Assembly: GCA_017390225.1 (NCBI GenBank)
Contig: JAFPCL010000171.1
Coordinates: 1 to 5,062, forward strand
Length of the DNA: 5,062 bases
Source of the DNA: Clostridia bacterium
GTDB taxonomy: Bacteria > Bacillota > Clostridia > CAKSNL01 > HGM11501
Reading direction: 5' to 3'
The notes beneath the pieces were generated by a model. That model saw nothing but the letters and a program-made list of their open reading frames with translations, made no database searches and was not told the origin of the DNA. The position numbers and the translations under genes are program-made. Shown in pieces: positions 1-5,062 of this stretch; positions within the stretch are counted from its first letter, which is position 1, and every line of letters begins with the position of its first letter.

Positions 1-275
1 CCATCTACAAGCTCTGTATCACTCGTCGGCACAAAGCGGTCACTATCCAGCCCTCGAAGAAAGAGCCCCCGTGCATCGGGCAAGCGAAAATACCCTTCCG
101 GCGCTTCACCGTAAATCGAACCGAGAGCGGCATATAATGCCGCATAGTCCTCTTGCTTCACGCATCGTCCGTCGGCAAGAAGCCAACCGGAAGGAATATT
201 TTCTCCTGCAAAAAAAGCAACCGTCCCTGCCGGCACACGAGCTTCATTTGCCGTAAAATTTAAAAATCCCATCAT
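1..275 (-). CDS. Phage tail-collar-domain fibre protein, N-terminal part (cut by left edge)
   Basis: This gene is not a complete ORF in the window; I translated it by hand. Ninety-one complete codons are visible before the left edge. The protein starts MMGFLNFTANEARVPAGTVA and then shows the hallmarks of the phage Tail Collar domain (Pfam PF07484 type): VPAGTV at 14-19, PSGWLLADG at 28-36, a YAALYAALG helix at 44-52, YG at 55-56 and F-RLPDARG at 63-70. Known members are tips or collars of tail fibres and related surface adhesins, so a role at the virion surface in host binding is likely. The start ATG (275-273) overlaps the TGA of the upstream gene as ATGA, which suggests translational coupling. 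A second ATG follows immediately and could also serve. The domain call is firm; the full length and the receptor-binding part lie outside the window. Confidence 0.88.
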   Translation of the reverse strand, partial: MMGFLNFTANEARVPAGTVAFFAGENIPSGWLLADGRCVKQEDYAALYAALGSIYGEAPEGYFRLPDARGLFLRGLDSDRFVPTSDTELVD

Positions 276-1105
276 AAAACGATCACCCCTCGCATCAAAG
301 TGTAGTCCGCCGTAAAGCTTTCAGTCGGTGCTTTAGCGGCAAAAAGCCGTAAAAACCCGTCACGGCTTTCACAGGCAAAAAGCCCCATTTGCTCTGCAAT
401 TGCCTGTTTTTCTCTTGGTATAAACAACCACAAAGCATCGGTAGAAAGTGATCTTTCCGTCGGTATATCACAAACATACACGCTATCTTGTTCTTCCCAT
501 AAAATCGGAACAGTGATTTTCCCTTGATAGCATGCCGCATGATGATCGCCGGAAGCCAAAATACAATTTCTCGATGCCGCCAATGCAACACCTGCATGCT
601 CCTCGGCTTCCTCTGCCGCTTTTTCAGCACGAGTTGCATAGCTTCCGATCAATTCAGCATCGGAAAGCCCCAGCATCAACGTTTCACGGATGCTGTCAAG
701 CTGTGCCTGCAGTTGCAGAGCTTCATCCTCTTCCATAGGATTCAATGTGCCTGTCGGTGCAGGAGCAACCCGAAACGCCGTCGTCAGTGTACGGATTAAC
801 TTGCCCGACCCTTCCTCCGTGGCTTCCGCCATCAGAAGTGCATCGCCGGGAAATTCCAGTGCCTCTCCGGGAATCGGAACAATATAACTGAAAGGATCGT
901 CGCCGTACAAGCGATCTACACCCAAAAGCACCGCCACGGGATTTTCATGGTGGCTGTTCAGAAAAACAAGCCGCTTCCCCAAATGTGCCCAGTCTGCCGT
1001 AAAAGAGAGAACGAGGGCTGTTGCCCCCGCTTCTCCCTGAACGCCGGCGAAGGCGGATTGCAGTTTGATCTCCCGATCGCTCACTTTTCCGTAAAGTTTT
1101 CGCAT
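272..1105 (-). CDS. Putative phage fibre or baseplate-type structural protein (277 aa)
   Basis: No named family is certain. Residues about 10-115 look beta-rich and follow the pattern of BppU-like N-terminal domains and other phage beta-sandwich domains: GEAGATALVLSFTADWAHLGKRLVF, then IPGEALEFPG at 78-87 and a closing LIRTLTTAFRVAP segment near 103-115 (seen by eye, not by search). Residues about 123-178 are rich in Glu, Ala, Gln and Leu and should form a helix or coiled-coil stalk. Residues about 180-277 form a separate C-terminal part with hydrophobic, aromatic strands. Head-stalk-tip order is typical of trimeric fibres. The start at 1105 is supported by a purine-rich AAGGAAAGGA (1116-1125) about 10 nt upstream, overlapping the previous stop codon. 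The 3' end overlaps the collar gene by 4 nt. Its place beside a collar-domain gene and just behind the capsid genes suggests a tail or head fibre; a baseplate protein is the alternative. Confidence 0.6.
   Translation of the reverse strand: MRKLYGKVSDREIKLQSAFAGVQGEAGATALVLSFTADWAHLGKRLVFLNSHHENPVAVLLGVDRLYGDDPFSYIVPIPGEALEFPGDALLMAEATEEGSGKLIRTLTTAFRVAPAPTGTLNPMEEDEALQLQAQLDSIRETLMLGLSDAELIGSYATRAEKAAEEAEEHAGVALAASRNCILASGDHHAACYQGKITVPILWEEQDSVYVCDIPTERSLSTDALWLFIPREKQAIAEQMGLFACESRDGFLRLFAAKAPTESFTADYTLMRGVIVL
282..291 (-). promoter_or_regulatory. Ribosome binding site of the collar gene, inside the upstream coding end
   Basis: The minus strand reads GAGGGGTGATC (291-281), followed by GTTTT and the ATG at 275. 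GGTGATC is an extended match to the 3' end of 16S rRNA. The site is formed by the last codons of the 277-residue gene (RGVIV), which decides in favour of the ATGA-overlap start. Confidence 0.7.
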
Positions 1106-1123
1106 AGCGTTCTCATCCTTTCC

Positions 1124-1459
1124 TTATGCCAGTTCCGTTTCTTTGGTGCGATAGTCCGCTTCCAGACGTTCAATCTCACGAAGAACAGCAATATCTTGCT
1201 GATGGGACTGCTCTAAAACATCGGCAAACTTTCGCTTAATCTTCACGGGAACACCACGGCGAATCAGGCAGTTTTCGCCGTTGACGGACACAAACACATC
1301 GTCTTTGTATGCGCCGTTGTCACGAATGAGCTCTACCTCTACATATTCTTCCATCTGCTTTGAAGTGGTAGCTTCGTGGGACTTGGTTGCTTTTTCGAGC
1401 TTTTCCTCCAGCTCACGGATACGTGCCAAAAGGGCATTGTTATCAGTTGTTTTCGCCAT
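1124..1459 (-). CDS. Small phage head-module protein of unknown function (111 aa)
   Basis: I do not recognise a named function. The first 40 residues are charged and helical, with a heptad-like run (LLARIRELEEKLEKA at 10-24) that suggests a coiled coil. The middle (about 39-75) looks like a small beta-rich domain: YVEVELIRDNGAYKDDVFVSVNG, then LIRRGVPVKIKRKFADVLEQS. The end is again charged and helical. From memory, similar small proteins sit directly after the capsid gene in Bacillota phages of this capsid type; this is unverified. The start at 1459 is supported by GAAAGGA (1470-1476), which abuts the capsid stop codon; the gap to the capsid gene is 19 nt and to the next gene 18 nt. Plausible roles are capsid decoration, a fibre-attachment adaptor or head completion. 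None can be shown from the sequence alone. Confidence 0.8.
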   Translation of the reverse strand: MAKTTDNNALLARIRELEEKLEKATKSHEATTSKQMEEYVEVELIRDNGAYKDDVFVSVNGENCLIRRGVPVKIKRKFADVLEQSHQQDIAVLREIERLEADYRTKETELA

Positions 1460-1478
1460 AATTCATCTGTCCTTTCTC

Positions 1479-2687
1479 TTAGTTTGCGCTCGATGCATAA
1501 GTGGATGCAGTTTCCACACGCACCATAAATGCTTCCACCAAACGAGCCGCTGTTTTGATTGCCTTCCAGCCTACGGTAGCGCGCTGATCCAAGGGGTCTG
1601 CCGTGCCGGAAGAGCCGAGCTGTTTCACAATGTGGCGAAGGCCGCCGCCTTCCAGATAAGACACGCCGTAAGCATTGTCGCCCAGAATCAAAGTGGAATA
1701 GACGGGTCTTCCCATAGCACCGGCTTCTCCGGGATACACGATATCGCCGGCTTCGGGCATATCGCTAACAGGAGCTGTGGTCAAAGTGATCGTATTGGCA
1801 CTTGCAGAAGCCACGGAAAACTTTTCGCTACCGATCAGAATTTTTCTGCCGATTAGTGCCTGAGCATCCTTATCGGTCAAAGTTTCTTCCACGGTCACGA
1901 CCTTGTTGGCAAAACTCTTCACCGTGAGATTGCGACTGCCTGCAGTCAGATCATCAGCAGTAAAAATCTTGGCTTCGGTGGTTTCCACAAAGCGCACACC
2001 GCCGATTCTGCCGATTTCGCCGTCATACCAATCCTTGGGATCGGCATAAGACTTCACAGCTTCCCAGCGGCTGTCGCTCATCAGATCGTAAGCCACGTCG
2101 GGATGAATGATGCCCACATAGTAGCCGTCAATGCGTTCAGCCTTCATGGCCTTCAGCTTGCGCACAGCACGCAGAACACAATCCACGGAAAAATAGTGAT
2201 TGCCCTCGGGTGCGCCGCCCACCAGAAGATGTCTGCCGCTGACGCTTTCTGCCCCATACTGGACGTTTGTGCCGCCATTTAAAACCTCACGTGTCACAGT
2301 ATCCAAGGTTTCGCCTGCCTGATTACCCAGAAGCTTCGTAGCCTGCACCACATTGTTGTCAATGGCGGTCAGCTCCAGCATATCGGAAAGCTCCACATAG
2401 TCGCCATACTGGCTGAGGGTAGCTTCCACCGTATCCACCGTCAGGCTTCTGCCCGTGGGGGTTACGCCTTCCGTCAGAACCGTGGTAGCTTTGGGGAACG
2501 GATTGTACTTGCGAAATTCAATTTTCTTGCCCTTGCCCTTCGGAATCGGAAGCTTCTGCCCGAATTGGTCATGCACCAGTCGTGCCGTGGCATTGTCAAT
2601 CAGATAATCGCTGTAGTAGGTTTTCATTTCGTCGGAAAGTCCGGGACTTACCGTGGTGTTGGTGTTGTCAAACAATCTTAAATTCAT
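1479..2687 (-). CDS. Major capsid protein, N4-gp56 family (402 aa)
   Basis: This forms the icosahedral shell. Recognisable family blocks run through the protein: an N-terminal arm with LSDEMKTYYSDYLI (17-30), LVHDQFGQKLPIPKGKGKKI (37-56), the EFRKYNPFPKATT loop (57-69), QYGDYVELSDMLELTAIDNN (93-112), TKLLGNQAGETLDTVTREVL (117-136), GIIHPDVAYDL (192-202), GEIGRIGGVRFVETTEAKIF (223-242), and a C-terminal part with GGGLRHIVKQLGSSGTADP (347-365) and GWKAIKTA (373-380). These match what I know of N4-gp56-type major capsid proteins of Bacillota phages. The frame is open upstream to 2924, but I chose the ATG at 2687: it has a ribosome binding site, the family begins here, and the extra 79 residues would be a basic, out-of-character shadow of the scaffold gene. 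A TTG just before the ATG is a less likely alternative start. Residues about 243-327 look like an inserted beta-rich domain. The N-terminus NLRLFD resembles a Prp cleavage motif. Confidence 0.95.
   Translation of the reverse strand: MNLRLFDNTNTTVSPGLSDEMKTYYSDYLIDNATARLVHDQFGQKLPIPKGKGKKIEFRKYNPFPKATTVLTEGVTPTGRSLTVDTVEATLSQYGDYVELSDMLELTAIDNNVVQATKLLGNQAGETLDTVTREVLNGGTNVQYGAESVSGRHLLVGGAPEGNHYFSVDCVLRAVRKLKAMKAERIDGYYVGIIHPDVAYDLMSDSRWEAVKSYADPKDWYDGEIGRIGGVRFVETTEAKIFTADDLTAGSRNLTVKSFANKVVTVEETLTDKDAQALIGRKILIGSEKFSVASASANTITLTTAPVSDMPEAGDIVYPGEAGAMGRPVYSTLILGDNAYGVSYLEGGGLRHIVKQLGSSGTADPLDQRATVGWKAIKTAARLVEAFMVRVETASTYASSAN
1707..1961 (-). other. Beta-rich insertion within the major capsid protein (residues about 243-327)
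   Basis: Between two family-typical blocks (VRFVETTEAKIF and PVYSTLILGDNAYGV) lies a stretch of about 85 residues with alternating hydrophobic, Thr and Ser runs such as NKVVTVEETL, GRKILIGSEKFSVASA and NTITLTTAPV, ending in DIVYPGE. It reads as a small beta domain that could project from the capsomer surface. The boundaries are estimates by eye; related capsid proteins may carry the same insertion. Confidence 0.5.
2667..2684 (-). other. Candidate Prp cleavage motif at the capsid protein N-terminus
   Basis: Residues 2-7 read NLRLFD. This resembles the LNLQFFA-type motif at which S. aureus Prp cuts L27 and phage 80alpha capsid proteins after Phe. Cutting here would remove six residues (MNLRLF). 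The residue after the cut would be Asp rather than the Ala of the known substrates, so cleavage is inferred. Confidence 0.55.
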
Positions 2688-2699
2688 CAAAATATCAGA

Positions 2700-2706
2700 T
2701 CCTTTC
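2700..2706 (-). promoter_or_regulatory. Ribosome binding site of the capsid gene
   Basis: The minus strand reads GAAAGGA directly after the scaffold stop codon (2709-2707), 12 nt before the ATG at 2687. This supports starting the capsid protein here and not at the upstream ATG at 2924. The spacing is slightly long; a TTG start at 2690 would reduce it to 9 nt. Confidence 0.7.
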
Positions 2707-3468
2707 TTAAAACTTGATTTTTTCTCCGCGCGCGGCACGGCGTGCAATCTCGCGGCGTTCTTCCTTGGAAAGACGGGATACGTCACGGGAAAGGCGCAAG
2801 GGCGCACCGCCCACCGCACCGTTTTCTTCCGGTCGCTCCTGTCTTTGTCGGTAGCTGTTTTCCGCTTCCTCTCTTGCTTTTTGTGCAATCTTTTCCTTGA
2901 TTTCCGACAGATGCAACGCTTCATAAGCGTCTTTTAGTCCCATACCGTTTTTCAGAAGTCGAGCGTAGTCGGGATTATTCAGCTCCCCTGCCAAATCAAA
3001 CTCAGGATAATCTATCTGCATACCTTCCATATCCTGTGCCCACGCATCATATGCCTCTTTGGCTTTTCGTGCCGCTTCGCTTCTTTGTGCCTGCATCTGC
3101 ATCGCCGCAATTTTTTGCTCCAATGCCTTCACATAGCCCTCCGTTTCTTTGTTAGGCTTATCCGTTTCCTTTGCCGCCATTTGCGCTTCCAGCTGTTTGA
3201 GCTTTTCTTCCGTTTCCTTGGAATCCTTAAAGCGGCGGTTAATGATTTCCTGCACTTTTTTTGTAAACGCCTCCTTGTATTTTCCTGCAATCAGTTCTTC
3301 AAAGCTCTCCTCCTTTTCTTCTTGCTTCCCGGCGACGGAAGCTTCTTTGTTATCGCCCGTTTTCTCAAGCGCACCGCCCTCTTGAGCCGAAAGAATCCCG
3401 GTGCTATCCTCTTCTGTTTGCATGAGCTTCTTCTTCTCATCAAACAAAGTCAGCGAAAATTGATTCAT
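2707..3468 (-). CDS. Phage capsid scaffolding protein (253 aa)
   Basis: This probably guides assembly of the capsid shell and is then removed. The protein is very rich in Glu, Lys, Gln and Ala and has no membrane or enzyme signature. Residues about 55-135 look helical or coiled coil (IINRRFKDSKETEEKLKQLE at 75-94, EGYVKALEQKIAAMQMQAQ at 110-128). A conserved-looking block follows at 153-185 (DYPEFDLAGELNNPDYARLL, then GMGLKDAYEALH). After a linker (RPEENGAVGG) comes a basic C-terminal helix, LSKEERREIARRAARGEKI at 233-251, like the capsid-binding tails of other scaffolds. Position between protease and capsid genes supports the role. The start at 3468 has a GGAGGA site 6 nt upstream and lies 23 nt after the protease stop. 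The N-terminus FSLTLFDE resembles that of the capsid protein and may be a shared protease site. The family is diverse, so the call rests on composition, C-terminal features and position together. Confidence 0.88.
   Translation of the reverse strand: MNQFSLTLFDEKKKLMQTEEDSTGILSAQEGGALEKTGDNKEASVAGKQEEKEESFEELIAGKYKEAFTKKVQEIINRRFKDSKETEEKLKQLEAQMAAKETDKPNKETEGYVKALEQKIAAMQMQAQRSEAARKAKEAYDAWAQDMEGMQIDYPEFDLAGELNNPDYARLLKNGMGLKDAYEALHLSEIKEKIAQKAREEAENSYRQRQERPEENGAVGGAPLRLSRDVSRLSKEERREIARRAARGEKIKF
3439..3459 (-). other. Candidate Prp cleavage motif at the scaffold N-terminus
   Basis: Residues 4-10 read FSLTLFD, matching the pattern of the capsid N-terminus (NLRLFD) and loosely the L27-type motif. 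Cutting after Phe9 would remove nine residues, the same length as is removed from S. aureus L27. The residue after the cut is Asp, as in the capsid protein. This is inferred from pattern and neighbouring genes. Confidence 0.5.
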
Positions 3469-3474
3469 GTTTTA

Positions 3475-3480
3475 TCCTCC
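3475..3480 (-). promoter_or_regulatory. Ribosome binding site of the scaffold gene
   Basis: A perfect GGAGGA lies 6 nt before the ATG at 3468, in the 23-nt gap after the protease gene. It is among the strongest sites in the window, which fits the high copy number needed for a scaffold protein. Confidence 0.75.
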
Positions 3481-3491
3481 ATTCAGAAAAG

Positions 3492-3818
3492 TCATATTAC
3501 TTGACATTTATTTTGAAAAAAATTGATTTTGTCCGCCGAAGCCCCAACCTCCACCCGAACGTGTGCGCTAAAGCTCTCCGCTATGGCACAAAGCCCCGAT
3601 AAAACGGCTTTGAAAACAGCCCTGTTATCGGCATTATTCGAAAGCACAATAAAGCTATCGCCCGGTAAAAGCTTTGCTTTTTGGCTTTTCAATGCCAGCG
3701 TACAGAATAGCGCACTGACGGCGGCACAAACGATATCATTGCCCGGCATATAGTCTGCATGACCTTTTGCCGAAAGAATCAAGTGCTTTTTATCCGTTGC
3801 CGCTTTGATGCTGATCAT
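3492..3818 (-). CDS. Prp-type cysteine protease, probable head maturation protease (108 aa)
   Basis: The protein matches the ribosomal-processing cysteine protease family (Prp, Pfam PF04327 type) in length and motif. It has the GHA motif with His20 and, 11 residues later, DIVCAAVSAL with Cys31; these correspond to catalytic His22 and Cys34 of S. aureus Prp. In bacteria Prp trims the N-terminal extension of ribosomal protein L27, and in S. aureus the host enzyme also processes phage 80alpha capsid and scaffold proteins. Here the gene sits between portal and scaffold, the usual place of a phage prohead protease, and no L21 or L27 gene is near, so its likely substrates are the scaffold and capsid proteins. 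The start at 3818 has a strong GGAGGAG site and overlaps the portal end by 29 nt in another frame. No residue known to be essential appears to be missing. Confidence 0.9.
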   Translation of the reverse strand: MISIKAATDKKHLILSAKGHADYMPGNDIVCAAVSALFCTLALKSQKAKLLPGDSFIVLSNNADNRAVFKAVLSGLCAIAESFSAHVRVEVGASADKINFFQNKCQVI

Positions 3819-5062
3819 TTTTCTCCTCCGTCATCTGAAGATGCTTTCTTATTTTTTCCGCCACTTTTTCTTTGCCTTCAAATTCCATCAGCTCTAAAGC
3901 CGTGATGGCAGACAGCGCCGCCCGCGGCTCAAAAAATCCTGCCTGAAACAGAGAAAGCGCCATCTGGTTCTGCCCCTCTCGGGAAAAGGGATTGGATTTT
4001 TGGGCTTTAATGGCAATATCAAAAGACGGATGCGAAAGCTCTTTGTTTAAATCATGATTACTGTAAGTCATAAACCCCGTACCCGTAATCCGAAAATGCC
4101 TACGATTTGTGTAAAACTGGCGCATCAGTTCAATCATCAGCCAACAAATTTTTCGATAGGCACGATAGCTTGCTTTGTACATATCGCGGCTTAATTTGTT
4201 GCCTGCTTCCTGCAGTGCCGTGATGGCTGAAGCCGCCGTTACACCGGCAGAAGAAGCCCCTTGATTGAAATCACGATTGCCGCTGGTTTCTTTAAGCTCA
4301 TCCACCTTGTTTAAAAGATGCTGTACGATATAGCCGTCCAGTCGATCCACGCCAATCTGTCGAATATTCGTTTCATCCAAAGAACCTGCTACATGCACAA
4401 AGTCTTGGTTGTTCCAATCGGCAAACTCTTCTTCGTTCACCGCCCCGTTGTCCTTAATAAAAAACCGCGGTTTGCCGCTCATGGCAGCATTGGTCATAAT
4501 AATCTTGTTGAGCTTGTCGATATACACCTGCGGATCACGCATCAGGTCAATGCATCCAAAGCCCACGGGTGACCCCTCCACCGGATACAAAACATCGAGT
4601 ACAAAAGGATACTGCCCGTGATCATAAAAGCCACGGTCTTTATACACCGGGTCATTTTCACTGGCATATAAAAGCGTGTTCCCTGCAAATTTGCAAAAAT
4701 GCAAAATTGTTTTCTCATTTTTATGGACTTTATAATACCAGTCAACCACCGTCACCTTCTTGGTGTTGTCCACATATTCATCGGATCGGTATTCGGCAAT
4801 ATCAAGCACACTGCCGAAGGACTTAAAATCAGGATATCGCACCTTTAGTGCTTTCTCATCGACAAGACTGACCAAAAATATATTTTCCGAGTCCTGCAGA
4901 TTCGTGATTCCGGGTTCCCAGAACAGATTTAAAAGGTCCACACGGGCAATGGCAATGTCCCCCAGCCCCTGCTCTTTTCTTCCGTCCCAGAACACGCCGT
5001 AGCAGGATGCGCCGTTTTTCAGCTTATACCACCAGGCATCGGAATAGATTTGCTCAAAGTCG
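3790..5062 (-). CDS. Phage portal protein, C-terminal part (cut by right edge)
   Basis: The portal is the dodecameric ring at one capsid vertex through which DNA is packaged and released. The frame stays open to the right edge, so the GTG at 4995 is internal; 423 residues are visible, beginning DFEQIYSDAWWYKLKNGASC. Blocks I recognise from Bacillota phage portals of this group are VDLLNLFWEPGITNLQDS, FYDHGQYPFVLDVLYPVEGS, VGFGCIDLMRDPQVYIDKLN, NEEEFADW, LNKVDELKETSGNRDFNQG followed by GVTAASAITALQEAGNKLSR, then a long helical part ending in IELMRQFY. The GVTAASAI-LQEAG-K segment likely belongs to the long helical region around the DNA channel. The C-terminus is charged and probably flexible (TEEKNDQHQSGNG). 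The pairing with a scaffold and an N4-gp56-type capsid protein supports the call. The N-terminal part, and probably the terminase genes, lie beyond the window. Confidence 0.87.
   Translation of the reverse strand, partial: DFEQIYSDAWWYKLKNGASCYGVFWDGRKEQGLGDIAIARVDLLNLFWEPGITNLQDSENIFLVSLVDEKALKVRYPDFKSFGSVLDIAEYRSDEYVDNTKKVTVVDWYYKVHKNEKTILHFCKFAGNTLLYASENDPVYKDRGFYDHGQYPFVLDVLYPVEGSPVGFGCIDLMRDPQVYIDKLNKIIMTNAAMSGKPRFFIKDNGAVNEEEFADWNNQDFVHVAGSLDETNIRQIGVDRLDGYIVQHLLNKVDELKETSGNRDFNQGASSAGVTAASAITALQEAGNKLSRDMYKASYRAYRKICWLMIELMRQFYTNRRHFRITGTGFMTYSNHDLNKELSHPSFDIAIKAQKSNPFSREGQNQMALSLFQAGFFEPRAALSAITALELMEFEGKEKVAEKIRKHLQMTEEKNDQHQSGNG
3823..3829 (-). promoter_or_regulatory. Ribosome binding site of the protease gene, inside the portal gene
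   Basis: GGAGGAG lies 4 nt before the ATG at 3818, within codons for the portal C-terminus. It fixes the protease start and makes the 29-nt overlap real, so ribosomes finishing the portal gene could reinitiate here. Confidence 0.75.

Noticed and set aside
71..256. Plus-strand open frame of 61 residues
   Set aside because: It is antisense to the collar-domain gene, whose minus-strand product shows clear family motifs.
343..369. Inverted repeat aaagccgt / acggcttt with an 11-nt loop, followed on the minus strand by a short T run
   Set aside because: It looks a little like a terminator but lies inside the coding sequence of the 277-residue gene, and the T run is short and partly within the stem.
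1281..1856. Plus-strand open frame of 191 residues
   Set aside because: It lies opposite the capsid and 111-residue genes, is Ser/Cys/His-rich without any recognisable domain, and is best explained as an antisense shadow.
2688..2924. N-terminal extension of 79 residues on the capsid frame
   Set aside because: It overlaps the scaffold gene in another frame, is basic and unlike capsid proteins, and the ATG at 2687 has its own ribosome binding site and begins where the family begins.
3085..3504. Plus-strand open frame of 139 residues, rich in Leu and Phe
   Set aside because: The apparent hydrophobic segments are the reverse complement of the Glu/Lys-rich scaffold codons; this is not a membrane protein.
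3492..3818. Host ribosomal L21-Prp-L27 operon
   Set aside because: No L21 or L27 coding sequence flanks the protease; its neighbours are portal and scaffold genes, so this is a phage copy.
4993..4995. GTG as a possible start of the portal gene
   Set aside because: The frame continues open to the window edge with portal-like sequence (WWYKLKNGASCYG) upstream, so the GTG is an internal Val codon.

Overview
This window is a piece of the structural (morphogenesis) module of a tailed bacteriophage or prophage. Every gene I can support lies on the minus strand and is read from right to left. Gaps are 18-23 nt, two junctions overlap, and I see no promoter, terminator or tRNA, so the window looks like the interior of one long late operon. 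Strong purine-rich ribosome binding sites (GGAGGAG, GGAGGA, GAAAGGA), balanced base composition and the families present point to a Bacillota (Firmicutes) host, probably in the Clostridia or Negativicutes. I cannot name a genus.

Layout in transcription order: (1) the C-terminal 423 residues of a portal protein, cut by the right edge (3790-5062); (2) a 108-residue Prp-type cysteine protease (3492-3818) that starts inside the end of the portal gene; (3) a 253-residue highly charged scaffolding protein (2707-3468); (4) a 402-residue N4-gp56-type major capsid protein (1479-2687); (5) a 111-residue protein of unknown function with an N-terminal coiled coil (1124-1459); (6) a 277-residue fibre-like protein with a beta-rich N-terminal part, a helical stalk and a distinct C-terminal part (272-1105); (7) the first 91 residues of a phage tail-collar-domain protein, cut by the left edge (1-275).

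The first four genes make a procapsid assembly set: portal, protease, scaffold and shell. The most interesting point is that both the scaffold and the capsid protein begin with a short hydrophobic motif ending in LFD (FSLTLFD and NLRLFD). It resembles the N-terminal L27-type motif that Prp proteases cut in Staphylococcus aureus L27 and in phage 80alpha capsid and scaffold proteins. The protease encoded next to them is therefore a good candidate for the phage's own head-maturation protease, acting on both substrates after the Phe. The second notable point is that fibre-like and collar-domain genes follow the capsid gene after only one small gene, with no head-tail connector, tail-tube or tape-measure gene between. 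This suggests a short-tailed virus or head-attached fibres.
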